A DNA stretch of 64,000 nt, taken from NCBI GenBank assembly GCA_946894095.1, contig OX335655.1, forward strand, positions 15,004,001 to 15,068,000, read 5' to 3'. This stretch comes from Incurvaria masculella. Taxonomy: Eukaryota > Arthropoda > Insecta > Lepidoptera > Incurvariidae. Numbering within the stretch: the first letter of the stretch is position 1; each line of letters opens with the position of its first letter. The position numbers were made by a program, and so were the translations under genes. This document shows, one piece after another, positions 21,546 to 33,399 of this stretch. The notes beneath the pieces are model-generated. The model did no database searches. It had not been told where the DNA came from and saw only the letters and a list, made by a program, of their open reading frames with translations.

Positions 21546-22588
21546 ATACGATACCAAATATATAATATAATAGCAAATCAATTTAAGCGTTTGTTAGACC
21601 AAATCTTCAGTCCACAAAATGGTTGCGACACAAAAAATGCGCCAAAACCAACACGTCAGATCATAAATAATTCTTGACGACCGTTCTAACAACGCCACAA
21701 TATGGGGGCAATTATGCCTTTATCAGTTAAAATGCGCCTTTTAACCAGAGAGGGCCCGAGGGAAATGCACAAGCTGTCGCTCCCCAACCAACATTAAAAA
21801 ACGCCACTTCACAAAAGGACACCTCGACAATCGAGGATTTCGTCTCGCTCCACTGAAGGCGTGAGCGAGTTGATCAAATATACCTCCTGCCGAAAAGAGA
21901 TACGATCCAAATTGGAATGGCCTAAGTTGCGAAACGAATGGAAGGCACGATTGTGGAACAAGTTGGTGTAGGTTGGATGGCGTTCAAGTGTTTACGGTAC
22001 GAAGGACACTCGAGAATTGAAGGGAACATATTTTTAGCCTTTAATTACGCAGACGCGCTTACCGGGAGCGAAAGTCATAGAAATTTTACTAAATATAAAG
22101 AAAAAAATACATTTTACTCAAAAGGACTAACTCGGAATTCACCCGTAACATTAAGCAATGAAGGAGACCCAAAGCTAAATCAGAAACACGATCCTAAAAT
22201 TTCTTAGTCGCCGCTGACGACATCCACGGGAAGCAATGCCGTCGGACCACTTATATTCTTTTACGCGCCGGAACCCGTGTTCGAAATGTTTTCCTTAAAC
22301 GCTATACAATTTCGACTGAGGTCATAGTTACGTACGCCACCGTCAGCTAATTTACCTTTCGAATGCGATTAACAATTCCCCGTAACTTCTATAATTACTT
22401 AGAGCTGAGCAAAACTGATATCACGGTCGGGCGCATTAGCTAATTGAAACGGCCCGCAACTTATAAAAGTCCGCACGGCGTAGTCGCGCTTGCTATTTGC
22501 ATGTCAATGTTAATTACATTTGCAAATGACAGAATACGCGGGCAGTTCTTTAAACTATAGTGCGCTAGGGTTGCAAAGTGACCCAGAG
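21546..22588. other. No recognised feature
   Basis: The longest frame is 89 codons (21938-22207) with no recognisable domain. No internal repeats noticed. Confidence 0.35.
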
Positions 22589-22945
22589 CCTGTAGTCCAA
22601 GTTGTCACCTAAATTGGCGTTTACGGCAAACCGATCGACTGGCGTTTTCAAATGTATGGAGAAATTAAAGAGCGCGGGCAGTGGGCGTTGATCTAAATAA
22701 CATTTGCGAGTCCGAGTTTGATTTGACAGCTTACTCAACGTTGCCGTAAATACGTCGACGTTGCCGTTTACGCCGACTCCGCGTTTTCATACAAATCGGA
22801 AGTCCGAGTTTGACTTTGACAGCTTGAAGAAGTAAAACCACAGAATATCTAGTAAAAACCTGTATGGAGTTTGAATTTTTTACAGAAAACGCCAGTCGAT
22901 CGGTTTGCCGTAAACGCCAATTTAGGTGACAACTGGGACTACAGG
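22589..22945. mobile_element. Palindromic MITE, family C, copy 1
   Basis: The ends CCTGTAGTCC and GGACTACAGG enclose arms that pair almost perfectly for about 60 bp, including CACCTAAATTGGCGTTTACGG and its complement. 357 bp, no coding capacity. Other copies are at 35.3, 40.6 and 44.5 kb. Confidence 0.8.
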
Positions 22946-22954
22946 TTCACGTGA

Positions 22955-23140
22955 AAGAACCGACCAAGTGCGAGTCGGACTCGCACATGAAAGGTTCCGC
23001 ACCATCCTACAAGTAATACAATAAAATCGCGTTTCTTGTTTATTGTATTTTAATTTAAGTTTACTTATACAATTGGGCCCCACTGCATTTCTTCCGGTGA
23101 CGACAGAGGGTTTACTCGTTCGTAGCTCAAATAAAAACAT
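22955..23140 (-). repeat. Repeat family A, truncated
   Basis: The start CCAAGTGCGAGTCGGACTCGC and the following GGTTCCGCACCATCC are present. The (GGAC)n core and the end are missing. Confidence 0.6.
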
Positions 23141-23204
23141 GGTTTAATTAACTAAAAGTTCTGAACATTATCGAATTTAGAAATATGAACGATACGTAAT
23201 CATA

Positions 23205-23362
23205 ATCCCATCGCATTGGATGAAAAGATGGTCGAAGCGGCAATGAAAAATTGAACGTGTTTTCAATCCAGTCCAATGTAGCCGTGCTCATAAAGGGAAG
23301 GTCCTGGCATGGCACCTAATTCCTTCGGGAATGTGGTGTATGCCATCCCTGTCAGGTTGCAT
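23205..23362 (+). repeat. SINE family B, truncated copy
   Basis: Runs from CATCGCATTGGATGAAAAGA to the 3' end CCATCCCTGTCAGG, with an internal deletion of the GGGCTAATATC block. Confidence 0.7.
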
Positions 23363-23448
23363 AAAAACAATTGTTAAGTATTGTCTCCTAGAACGTTTAT
23401 CTTTTTTCAGAAAACATTTATCCATATCCGACGAGATAACACATGTAT

Positions 23449-23745
23449 AAAAAACCGGCCAAGTGCGAGTCGGACTCGCACACGAAGGGTTCCGTACCAT
23501 CGTAAAAGATTTAATAAAAAGAAATCAGGTTTTTGTATGGGGCCCCCCTTTCATTTTAATTATTTTTTAATCTTAACTATTTGTTGTTATAGCGGCAAAA
23601 TAAATACACACTCTGTGAACATTTTAGCTGTCTATCTGTTACGGTTGCTGAGATACAGCCCTGTGACAGACGGACGGACGGACGGACGGACAGCGGAGGC
23701 TTAGTAATAGGGTTCCGTTGGCACCCTTTGCGTACGGAACCCTAA
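23449..23745 (-). repeat. Repeat family A copy
   Basis: Complete in minus orientation: CCGGCCAAGTGCGAGTCGG start, (GGAC)n near 23671-23695, and the end GTACGGAACCCTAAAAAG. Confidence 0.8.
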
Positions 23746-25352
23746 AAAGTGTGCCACAACCAAGGTGACCCATTCACCGGACCCCAGCTGAGTCAACAGT
23801 GGCTGAAATTGGGGCACGCAGGCCCTCACGCTACGATGTTTTCGACCGAAGCGTCGAGAAGCGAGGGCAGTAATGATGACTCCGCGAGCGCATTATTGGG
23901 TGCATCGTGCACTATGCACAGAGCAAGAGTTCGTGTGGTCGGTGTCTGCATGTGAGCTATACGTGCGAAGTCCAGAAACATCATAGAAGCTGTGACAAAG
24001 ACTATACAGACAGAAATGAAAAACGTATTCACGAGTTTGGATGGATAAGACCGGAATGGAATGACGTAATTGTCGAAAATGTGTGCACACAATCAAACTT
24101 AGTTAAAGTGTCCTTGTTGAGAGAGAAAGCTGAAAAGAGGAAAAACGCTTAGGGCTTAGATTACTAAAACTACATTTAATTAAGTCAACCTAGGACTGTT
24201 ATGCCATGTGATGACGGCAATATGTTACGCAGGTAAAGTTATTGTCGCATTTATAATATTGGTATGGATGTCTAGTCAATAGCAGTTGAACAATAAACTC
24301 TCAAACGTATTAAATTGTTAGTTCTTCTAACCACTAATTGTATATCAAATTCACAACTTATGATTCTTAGTTCGATGTCAACTCAAAGGTTGACCGACCG
24401 CCATACATGAACACCGCGAACTAGCTAGCTATACAAATTACTAATTGAAAAATACTTACCTACTTCTGAGGTCAATTCAAAAGACTGTCGTATCTCTCTC
24501 CGTTGCCGTGGTCGCTTTCCGGTCATAAATCAGTATCGTCGTTATTGCCTTAATTAATACTTAATGGTACTGTTAACACGAACTGATTGTCATTAGCGGG
24601 TGATAAAAAAATATATTGTGATTGCGTGTAGCAAATATTTGAGTCATAATTACTTATTTTTATAATGCTTAGGTTGTATGGTTGAACCGTGAGTATAATT
24701 AATATTTGCAAAACTTGGTTACAATTTGCTTAGGAGACACAATATATTTCGGAGTCAAATACTAAGTGGAATCGAACTCCATGGGATCAACCCTGGCTCT
24801 CGTCGGACCGTACGTCACAGTTATGGTTTGATTATGGAGTAACCTAACTGAACTATTATATGGCGCATGTATTGCAATATTACTATAAAAAATTAGTTTT
24901 GTTCAATGTAGCCGTTAGCAATACGGGAACAGTGTATCTTAAACCCTATATCTTAATCTCAGTGTATTTTGACGTGACACCAGTTCCCTAGTCCGGAAGC
25001 AGAAAACATTAACCAAAACAGTTTCATGTATTGCCAAATATCTCAGTTTTGTCAATATCATACACCGGAGGAAACGTAATTACGACGTAACTCGGTAAAC
25101 TTCGAGTAGCACTCCCATATTTTCCCTCTCGGAACTGCGAGGGTCTAAACGGCGAACGTCTGCTGGCTCCTTGGGCCTAATTAAGTACTACCTTAATTAA
25201 GGGAGCCGAGACGAGATATTCGCTCGTTCGCTGAGGCCTCCCTAAGGGCTGCCTTTGTTTGCGTCGACGTCTTGCCGGAGATCATGGAAATTATTGATGG
25301 GGCCAAAGAAACGTTTCCAAAACACGAAACACGTCTCTATGTGGCCAATTGT
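23746..25352. other. No recognised feature
   Basis: 1.6 kb with only short frames (81-88 codons on both strands near 23.8-24.15 kb) and no domain, splice-bounded exon or repeat match that I could support. Confidence 0.35.
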
Positions 25353-25637
25353 ATTTTTAGGGTTCCGTACCCAAAGGGTGCCAACGGAACCCTATTAATA
25401 AGCCTCCGCTGTCCGTCCGTCCGTCCGTCACAGGGCTGTATCTCATGAGCCGTAATAGGTAGGCAGCTGAAATGTTCACATAGTGTGTATTTATTTTGCC
25501 GCTATAACAACAAACAGGTAATTTTTAAAAATAATAAAAATTTAAGTGGGCTCCCATACAAAAAACGTCATTATTTTGTGTTAAATCTTGTGCGATGGTA
25601 CGGAACCCGTGTCCGACTCGTACTTGGCCAGTTTTTT
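25353..25637 (+). repeat. Repeat family A copy
   Basis: Complete: TAGGGTTCCGTACCCAAAGG start, (GTCC)n core and CTTGGCCAGTTTTTT end. Confidence 0.8.
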
Positions 25638-25684
25638 AATGAAAAACCGGCAAGGGTGGCTGTCATATATCTCGCCTCGCGAAG

Positions 25685-25987
25685 CCACGCTCAGCGAAGC
25701 ACCAAGCCAACGGATCTGCGGACTATCGCTGAGCTATCGAGCTTGTTGAAATTACGCTTGAAGACTCCCAGGTAATAGGCATTAAGAAAGACACCCGCCC
25801 CGCCACAGTTGCATATGCGGCAGAGAAATGAGTGTGAGAAACGTTTCGTTCTCAAACGCATAATGTCAACCACAAAGGGGTGATCTAATTCTTGGGTGCT
25901 TCGGATATGGGTAGAATGGGGAGGAATAAGTGATGCCAGTTCCACAGAGCAACGTCCATGGTAGTACCTGTAGAACAGACTGAGACC
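25685..25987 (-). pseudogene. LINE ORF2 C-terminus remnant (minus)
   Basis: The minus-strand frame reads LSLFYRYYHGRCSVELASLIPP, then HPFVVDI, RTKRFSHSF, and after a break YLGVFKRN. These are landmarks of the conserved tail of insect non-LTR RT proteins. A more decayed relative lies at 60.1-60.3 kb. No RT catalytic part remains. Confidence 0.6.
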
Positions 25988-26133
25988 CGAGTGCACGAAA
26001 AAATCAAAATCAACGTCAAAGTATGATCAAACACGTCACTTTGTGTGGACGGTAGTGAAGGAACTCTATGCGGTTCACTAAAAGTGACGTGTTTGAACAT
26101 TGATTAACTCAGCCGTTTCTTCGTGCAACCGGG
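25988..26133 (-). mobile_element. Palindromic MITE, family D, copy 2
   Basis: Same element as 2908-3053 in the opposite orientation, sharing GTGACGTGTTTGAACATTGAT and the GTGCACGAA / TTCGTGCAACCGG ends. Confidence 0.7.
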
Positions 26134-26382
26134 GCTGAGAGAGCCCACAAATCGTCTGAGGCTCGGGGACTCCAGGCTAATTAATGGTGAGGTGTGGGTT
26201 CCGACCGGACCGAACCGGACTATGAGAGTCTGATATTTAGGTTTCAAATATAGCTAGACCATCAATGCATCTGTCATATTTTTGAAATTCCAAAATATGT
26301 AGTCGTTATCTTTAAAAATAATAAAATATGATTTCACTTACGCCATCATGGAAATGAATGCAATCAGGTGTTATTTACGCCC

Positions 26383-26757
26383 TTAAGAACGGCCCGTAAG
26401 CTATGCTCCCAAATAAACGTAGTTTACTGATCATTTGGAAACCGCTATTCCAATTGAATTGATATTTAATATCTAATATCAGGTAACAAATATCTGTGTC
26501 TGCATACTTTTGTTTTTTTGAAAAATCCTAACTGAATGAAATGAAAGCAAAAAGAAAATCTTTATACGAACTTTGTTTTCTCTGTGGTTTGACCCAGAAT
26601 ACATTTACCGAAAAAAGAAAGGCATGCAGACACAGATATTTGTAGCCTAATATTAGATACCAAATATCAAGTAAGTTAGAACAGCGGTTTTCAAATTATT
26701 AGTAAACTACGTTTGTATGGGAGGCGAAATTTCCTGATGCTTACGGGCCGACCTTAA
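26383..26757. mobile_element. TTAA-flanked palindromic MITE
   Basis: Both edges are TTAA (26383-26386 and 26754-26757). Arms of about 130 bp pair imperfectly, outermost CGGCCCGTAAGC / GCTTACGGGCCG and further in CAAATATCTGTGTCTGCAT. TTAA target choice is typical of piggyBac or Kolobok-type transposases. Confidence 0.7.
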
Positions 26758-27668
26758 ACAACATCCCTGCAACAAATACAACACGCCGAGACCGACGACG
26801 GAATGGAAAGAAGACAAGGCAGTGGTCGATAAGCGCCATGTAACAGTACAGTCAACCAAAGGATAAAGGATACACTTCCGGTTAAACGTAAAAATGAATG
26901 GTGTTTAAATACAACCTCCGATTCAATTTTGTTAGGGGTTTGTTTACACAGTAGCTAGTAGACACCTTAAACTACGTTTGAATCTATACTCAACCTTATA
27001 ATTGTTTCCAAAAGACAAAGTATTTCGACTGTTCATCTTTTCATTCAACCGGATGTGTATCCTAAACTCTTTGTTCGACTGTACGCAGTGTATGCGCGTT
27101 AAAATATTATAAATACACGATAAGGAAGTTTTATTATCGCTCGGCCACATGTTATTGAGACACGGGCTTTAGTTGTGTTAAGTCATAGTGAAATTGATTA
27201 AAGAGGTCGTTAACTCAGTTTTGAAGATCGCTTTTAATGTTTCCATAAATAAATCGAATAAAAACCCTAAGCAGCGCACCCAACTAAATAACTAACTAAA
27301 CATGATTAAATCGACTAATCACATAGATGTACAGATCGTTAAGTGACTAATAAAAAGTTTCCGAAGTAAATATTTAGGACAAAAAAAAATAACTGGATGG
27401 AACGGTGAACAAGCAATATTTTACTAAGAATTTCAGAATAACCTAGACCCAATATACTCTTAAGTATGATAATAAATAAATGTATACCCATATTTGGTTT
27501 CGTCGTAGGAAATAACAAACATACTAACTACAGTGTAAATCGGTTTCATTTGTATAAAATTACTAGCCTTGGTTCCCAGTTTCGCTCGGATCAATTTTAT
27601 TTTTAGTATTCACCCGAGCGGAGTCTGGTAAAATGTGATCAGAAAGCGTTTCATGCAAACGGTCAGTT
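26758..27668. other. No recognised feature
   Basis: AT-rich, no frame above 70 codons, no shared repeat recognised. Confidence 0.35.
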
Positions 27669-27935
27669 AAAAAACTGGGTTCCGTAACATCGAATAATAT
27701 TTAACACAAAAAAATCACGATTTTTGTATGGGGACCCCCTTTAATTCCTATTATTTTTAAATGTTACCCATTTCTTGTTATAGCTGCAAAACAAATACAT
27801 ACTTTGTAAACATGTCAGCTGCCTATCAATTAAGGTTCTTGAGATACTGACAACAGATGAAGATGGACGGATGGACAGCGGAGGCTTAGTAATAGGGTTC
27901 CATTGGCACTATTTGAGTACGGAACCCTAAAAAGT
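27669..27935 (-). repeat. Repeat family A copy, degenerate start
   Basis: Minus orientation. The CCGGCCAAGTGCGAG head is lost, but TGGGTTCCGTAACATCG, the core and GTACGGAACCCTAAAAAG remain. Confidence 0.7.
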
Positions 27936-28137
27936 ATGGATCTCGACAACACCGCCACCTACCGGGTCCAACTATAGCTAAGAACTATCCAGATGAACCC
28001 ATAAGTACCAACAATATTTTATCAAAATCGATCAAGCCATTTACTAACACACGCATACCACAAATAAAGCATTTTACATGTAAAGATTGATCACATACTA
28101 TTATATGTAGATACTGTAGATCCAGATTAGCCAAATA

Positions 28138-28693
28138 GACTAGGAGGTCGCGACAAAAATGGTAACGATAACGTTAATGGCTGAAACGGGGTTCACAGGG
28201 TAAAGACCAATTATCTGAAGCTAAATGTGTCAGTTTGCCTGCGCCAAGTGGTTGCGTTACGTAAATAAGGCGTCTTAAAAAGTAGTTATTGTGACAAAAA
28301 AAAATATATGACAAGGTAAATGGCTGCAAATAACGAAGCATGAAAGTATCAGTACATACTTGCTTAGCAATACCAACACTTAACAAATCTTTGGTTGCAT
28401 TTGGTAGTTATATGCGATTTATGTTACAGATATAACTTTAGGTATATTTAAGTATTTAATTAAAAAACCGACTGGTTATTGTTGCATAATTAATAGGTGT
28501 CAATGTTTCTAGACAGTCAGTGCATTCATTGGTAGGTACATACCAACATCTATTTTATATAGCCATTCTAGATAACGCAACCACTTGGCGCAGGCAGACC
28601 GACATATTTAGCATCAGAGGGTTGGTATCTAACGCATGAACCCTGATTCAGCCATTTACCTTATCGTGACCAAAAATGTCGTGACCTCCCGGA
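28138..28693. mobile_element. Inverted-repeat element, family I
   Basis: The left arm (GAGGTCGCGACAAAAATGG through CAAGTGGTTGCGTTA) is mirrored at 28566-28693 (AACGCAACCACTTGGC through CGTGACCTCC). A 300-bp AT-rich spacer separates them. A half copy lies at 19.68 kb. Confidence 0.65.
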
Positions 28694-28979
28694 ATAAAAC
28701 CAGCTTAAATAATTAACCATCCACAACACTATCACCGCCGGACGTGTCATCACGACACGTCACGTCAGTCATACCACGCACTCATAAAATTTTTGTGGTC
28801 AGCGCTAGCTGGCATGTCATTAGAGTTAGGGAAAAATTAACATGACCCACTATAGTACATGGAGGGTAATATAATAAAAAACATTACGAGACTAACATTT
28901 TTAGCATGTGTGAATACAAACCGAGTCTGAGTTACGCATAGATACTCCTCAATGCCTAAGAATAAGCTAACTTAACACT

Positions 28980-29215
28980 TCTGAGAACAAATCTTGGAAC
29001 TTCTTCTTGCACCACATTCTTTCTCTTGCTGAGTTCGATAAGTGAATTTCGTCACGAATGCGAGCGGCTCCATGGTTCGGAATCCATGTAAAACTGTAGG
29101 TCCCCTTCCCCTACTAGGTGGTAGGGTTAAAGCCCGCCCGGGTTGGTACCATCGCATTGGATGAAAATATTGTCGAAGCGGCAATGAAAAATTGTCCGTG
29201 TTTTCATACTTACGA
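28980..29215 (+). repeat. SINE family B, 3'-truncated copy
   Basis: Keeps the AGTTCGATAAGTGAATTTCG and GTAAAACTGTAGGTCCCC region through GAAGCGGCAATGAAAAATTG, then breaks off 20 bases before the (TTAGG)n tract. Confidence 0.7.
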
Positions 29216-29234
29216 ATTCGGATATTTTTAATTG

Positions 29235-29260
29235 GGTTAGGTTAGGTTAGGTTAGGTTAG
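29235..29260 (+). repeat. Interstitial (TTAGG)n telomere-type repeat
   Basis: Five perfect GGTTA units in a row. TTAGG is the standard insect telomere repeat; here it is internal, between a broken SINE and a mariner element. Confidence 0.85.
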
Positions 29261-29293
29261 ATAATATGCATATTATAATACACGCGAAAAATA

Positions 29294-30577
29294 TTGGTTG
29301 GGGAAAAAGTTTCTTCGCATTTTTTAAGAAAATTCAAAACATTTTTTAATATGGTTTATTTACATTTAACTAAAGTATGTAGGTACCATTTTGTTCGATA
29401 ACTTTTTGCCATCTTGTAGGTAGGGACATGATCCCATTGCTATAGAAATATTGGGACTTCTGATCAATATACCGCGACAAGTGGTTTTGGCAGTCCTCTC
29501 GTGATGTTAACCTGACACTGCCTAAAGAATTCTGAAGAGACCTAAACAGGTGGAAATCTGAAGGTGCAAGGTCAGGACTATACGGCGGATGCATTAACAC
29601 CTCCCAGCCAAACTCTCTTAGTTTTTGCTGAGTGGCTAAAGATGTGTGAGGTCTAGCGTTATCATGATGAAAAACCACACCCCTTCTGTTGATTAATTCC
29701 GGCCGCTTTCTCTCAACTTCTTGCTTTAATCTCATCAGTTGTTCGCAGTAGAGTTCAGAATCGATGGTCCTGCCTGGTGGTAACAGCTCATAATGAATAA
29801 TGCCCTTCCAATCCCACCACACACACAGCATCACCTTGTTGCGAGTTAACCCGGGTTTCGCCACAGTCTGTGAAGCTTGATCGGCCTTTGACCACGACCT
29901 TTTTCGCACGTTCTTGTCGTACGTGATCCACTTTTCATCACCAGTTATCAGCTTCTTCAAAAATGGTTCGGTTTCATTACGTCGTAATAAAGAATCACAA
30001 ATGAGTACACGCTTCATTAGGTTTCTTTCAGTGAGCTCGTGAGGTACCCAAATATCGAGCTTTTTTGTGTACCCAGTTTTTTTCAAATGCGCCAAAACTG
30101 TTTTGTGGTCAATTCCTAGTTCTTCAGCTACGTCGTAACTACTGATATGCCGATCTTGCTCCACTTTTTCAAAAATGGCATCCATTTTATCCGTAATAGG
30201 GCGACCAGAGCGACGTGCATCTTTGACATCAAAATTTCCGGATTGAAAACGCTTAAACCAAATTTGTGCTACTCTCACAGACACTGCACTAGGTCCATAA
30301 ACATCGCAAATTTTTTTCGCGGCTTGCGTTGCATTTTTACCTTTTTTGTAGTAAAATTTTAAAATGTATCGAATTTCTTCATTAGATTCACTCATTGTGA
30401 CAGTACGAAAAACAAATGAGAATCACACATTTTCCTAATTTGAATTTGGAATTATGTTCTTTAAAATTTAAACTTTCAATGATACCAAAACCAGCCAGAT
30501 ACAAATAGTATAGCCAAAGAGATTTTATTACAAGTTCATACATACTATAATGCGAAAAGACTTTTTCCCCGACCTAT
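29294..30577 (-). mobile_element. Mariner transposon, intact copy
   Basis: Terminal inverted repeats of about 28 bp (GGTTGGGGAAAAAGTTTC on the left; GACTTTTTCCCCGACC on the right) enclose a 1.28-kb unit flanked by TA dinucleotides. Size, ends and TA target are those of Tc1/mariner. The right flank reads TATATA, so the exact outer base is uncertain by two. Confidence 0.9.
29370..30395 (-). CDS. Mariner transposase, full length
   Basis: 341 codons from ATG to stop without interruption, a normal length for mariner. The N-terminal half holds two helix-turn-helix regions (about residues 1-110) for inverted-repeat binding, and [10 protein letters not shown] at 116-125 links to the catalytic core. 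The core has TGDEKW (Asp153), HHDNARPH (Asp245) and SPDLAPSD (Asp280), giving the mariner-specific D,D34D triad. All signature residues are present, so the protein could be active: it would cut and paste elements with matching ends at TA sites. It is nearly identical to the broken copy at 54.8-55.9 kb, so the family moved recently. I do not assign a subfamily firmly; irritans or cecropia type is likely. Confidence 0.93.
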   Translation of the reverse strand: MSESNEEIRYILKFYYKKGKNATQAAKKICDVYGPSAVSVRVAQIWFKRFQSGNFDVKDARRSGRPITDKMDAIFEKVEQDRHISSYDVAEELGIDHKTVLAHLKKTGYTKKLDIWVPHELTERNLMKRVLICDSLLRRNETEPFLKKLITGDEKWITYDKNVRKRSWSKADQASQTVAKPGLTRNKVMLCVWWDWKGIIHYELLPPGRTIDSELYCEQLMRLKQEVERKRPELINRRGVVFHHDNARPHTSLATQQKLREFGWEVLMHPPYSPDLAPSDFHLFRSLQNSLGSVRLTSREDCQNHLSRYIDQKSQYFYSNGIMSLPTRWQKVIEQNGTYIL

Positions 30578-31119
30578 TATATACTTTTGGACCTTATGCT
30601 TTTTGGACTTTATGAAGGCGATCCATATATCCTATTAAATATTTTAAAAGAAAGACGTCAACACAAACATATTATTTATATGTTTTCACCAAACCGTTTT
30701 ATCGTTGAACAACAATAAAAGATTAATTCTGGAAGAGATAATTTTAATGTGGATAAATCTTAAGCGTTTTGAACAATTTAAGCATGGCACAAAATGTGGA
30801 AATAAGTTCGAGAAAAGCCGATTAATATATCAAAGGGACTGCTAAAGCCACTTCCAAACAAGGCTACTTAGCAAGATTCGGGTCATTGGGCACATTGCCA
30901 AATCGGGAAGCGGCACGAATGGCCGATATTAAGCCGAAGTTGCTCAAAAACAAGCCTTCAGAAAGCGTTCGATAACACTCGACCGCACCGGATACCCTCT
31001 CCAAGCAGCGTTCTATCGCCTAATTGGCACCCAGAAAGTGCAGTGTCGCACTTCGGCGCAGATGCGTGACACACTGATCCAGATAACCGAACTTCACATT
31101 TTGATTTTAATGAGACTTT
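30578..31119. other. No recognised feature
   Basis: AT-rich flank followed by mixed sequence. No domain or repeat match found. Confidence 0.35.
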
Positions 31120-31515
31120 GCCCGACTCGTAGCCTCGTGGCGCGGGGACTGGCCTAGCGTACCAGAGGCCTGGGTTCAATTCCGACATGCACCACTGTCT
31201 TTCTCTTTCCGAGTTCGATAAGTGCATTTCGTCACGAATGCGAGCTGCTCCATGGTTCGGAATCCATGTAAAACTGTAGATCCCACTCCCATACTAGGTG
31301 GTAGGGTTTAAGCCCGCCCGGATTGGTACCATCGTATTGGATGAAAAGATGGTCGAAGCGGCAATGAAAAATTTCTGTGTTTTCCATCCAGTTCAATGTA
31401 GCCGTGCTCAGAAAGGGAAGGTCCTGGCATGGCACCTAATTCCTTCGGGAATGTGGTGTATTGGGCTAATATCATAACGGTAGTTGTGCGGTATTAGCCA
31501 TCCATGTCAGGGCGC
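31120..31515 (+). repeat. SINE family B, complete copy with tRNA-like head
   Basis: Starts with a box-A-like TAGCCTCGTGG and, about 50 bases on, a box B GGGTTCAATTCC, as in RNA polymerase III promoters of tRNA-derived SINEs. The body follows: GATAAGTGCATTTCGTCACG, GTAAAACTGTAG, GGTGGTAGGGTTTAAGCCC, GAAGGTCCTGGCATGGCACC. It ends near CCATCCATGTCAGGGCGC. This is the reference copy for the family in this window. Confidence 0.8.
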
Positions 31516-31877
31516 TTAGAAAAAAGAGAGAATATTCCGTTCTGGAGAGATCATTCAAAACGTTTTAAACACATTAGTGGTTATCAATTTGAAATAAAAT
31601 AAAAAAAATGTGCAAATTACTCCTAAATAGGTATGAAGTTTTTAGTGAAGTTGCAAGATGACTTCGAAATTTTTGGCGACGAATCAGTCAGGTTTGTAAT
31701 TTTCTGGTGGAATAAAGGGGCATGAAGCAGTAATGAATTTAAATGATCAGTGGCAAATCGGACTCGCCTTGACAGTTATCATGTAGTTGGTTGCATGTTC
31801 GTTGTTGGTTGGTTCCAAATTCAAATGTCCTGCGGCAAATCGGAACGCCTCTACAGATTAGCATGCATGTATCAATC

Positions 31878-32091
31878 CGGGGGGTTACCATGATAAATTA
31901 ACTCGCTATATGAAAGGGTAAGTGAGTGACTAAATGTGAGGTTTTATTAAATTTCGTACCATCCTCATTATCTAACGACATTTTATTAAGAGTGTACTGA
32001 AATTTTCCAAATAACATGAAATGAAATGCTAATTTAGTCACTCACTTGCCTGTTCATCTGGCCAGTAATTTACCATGATAACCCCTCCCCC
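31878..32091. mobile_element. Hairpin MITE, family G, copy 3
   Basis: CCGGGGGGTTACCATGATAAA at the left is mirrored by TTTACCATGATAACCCCTCC at the right. It sits inside the tandem array. Confidence 0.65.
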
Positions 32092-32274
32092 TGATTTAAA
32101 TCCCTGCGGAGAATCGAACTCGTCTCGCCAGTTTTCTTGTGTTTTACTTTATGAAAAACCATTTGACCTAATTAAAATTTATTAAGGCATGCACGTAAAA
32201 GCTCTGCAGTTCCTATTTCAAATCCCCTGCGCTGAATCGTATTCACCTCAGAAATTCTCCTGAATTTGGCTGCA

Positions 32275-32568
32275 TGAAAAACCGGCCAAGTGAGATTTGG
32301 ACTCGCACACAAAGGGTTCCGTACCATGGTACAAGATTTAATACAAAATAATCAAGTTTTTTGTATGGGGCCCCCCTTTAATTCTTAATATTTTTAATTT
32401 TACCTATTTGTTGTTATATCGGCAAAATAAACACACACTCTGTGAAAAATTCAGCTGCCTACCTATTACAGTTCATGAGATACAGCCCTGTGACAGACGG
32501 ACGGACGGACAGCGGAGGCTTGGTAATAGGGTTCCGTTTTCACCCTTTGGGTACGGAACCATAAAAAG
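32275..32568 (-). repeat. Repeat family A copy
   Basis: Complete in minus orientation (AACCGGCCAAGTGAGATTTGG to GTACGGAACCATAAAAAG), inserted between units of the tandem array. Confidence 0.8.
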
Positions 32569-32730
32569 CTTGGGCATTTCCTAATTCAAATGTCTTAGGG
32601 CGAATAAGACTCACCTCGGCAGTTTACTTGTATTCGAATGGACGAAAAAGCATAAGGCATTCCTAATTTAAATGTCCTGCGGCGAATCGGATACGCTTCG
32701 ACGGTTTCCTAGTAGCTGGTCGCAGTACAG

Positions 32731-33399
32731 AATAATCGGACGATGAACCGGCCCAACTCGCCAGTAGCTCTATTAATTTGATGTGCTGATAAAGAGTCAT
32801 ACAATCGACCGGTCGCTTCGCAGGCGGGGTGCAGTCACAGTCGAACGATTCCTTTATGCAAATTCGTGCGTTGCGCCAGAGTATCGGCGCGAAACACTCG
32901 AATGGTTTTTTTTGCATCGCCGCACAATGGCGGCGAGCGGTAGTCTGCCTGGGTAGGAAGTAGTCGTGGGCGTTTCCACTGGTCTTCAAAAACTTTTGTT
33001 ACTGTTATTGCTGATGCCGATAGCCGTTTGCGGAAACTGTTGCCAATAAAGAAATGAAAAAAACTCCCTCTCCCTATTCTTCTCCTTTTTTTGTGCAACT
33101 GGACATGAATGGGTATAATAACATCTAGCACGGTTCGATCATCTTACATGAATTCTGAATCTCAAGTGCAGTGACCTGTATTCTCAACAAAAATCAAAAT
33201 CAAGAAAGAGGTTTTGTTACTATGTAGTTATCGCAAACAATTAAGAAGTCAGACAAAACTTTTTATCCTCGACAAAATAATCCCCAGAAATAATAAAACA
33301 CAAATAATAAATAAACATAATTATCATTTATTTTATATGCCTATTAGAATTTAGAAATACTAGTCGTTGGACTTTTTCTGTAAGTAATCCACAACGGCG
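32731..33399. other. No recognised gene
   Basis: Minus-strand frames of 98-108 codons exist at 32663-33131 but overlap repeat debris and show no domain. No splice-bounded exon supported. Confidence 0.3.

Larger units (their letters stand above)
31735..32730 (+). repeat. Broken tandem array of ~70-110-bp units
   Basis: Six diverged units each contain a form of TTCAAATGTCCTGCGGCGAAT, then TCGCCTCGACAGTTT and a GTAGTTGGTTGCATG-like end. They start at about 31735, 31813, 32093, 32211, 32576 and 32656. A family G MITE and a family A repeat have inserted between units. Confidence 0.55.
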
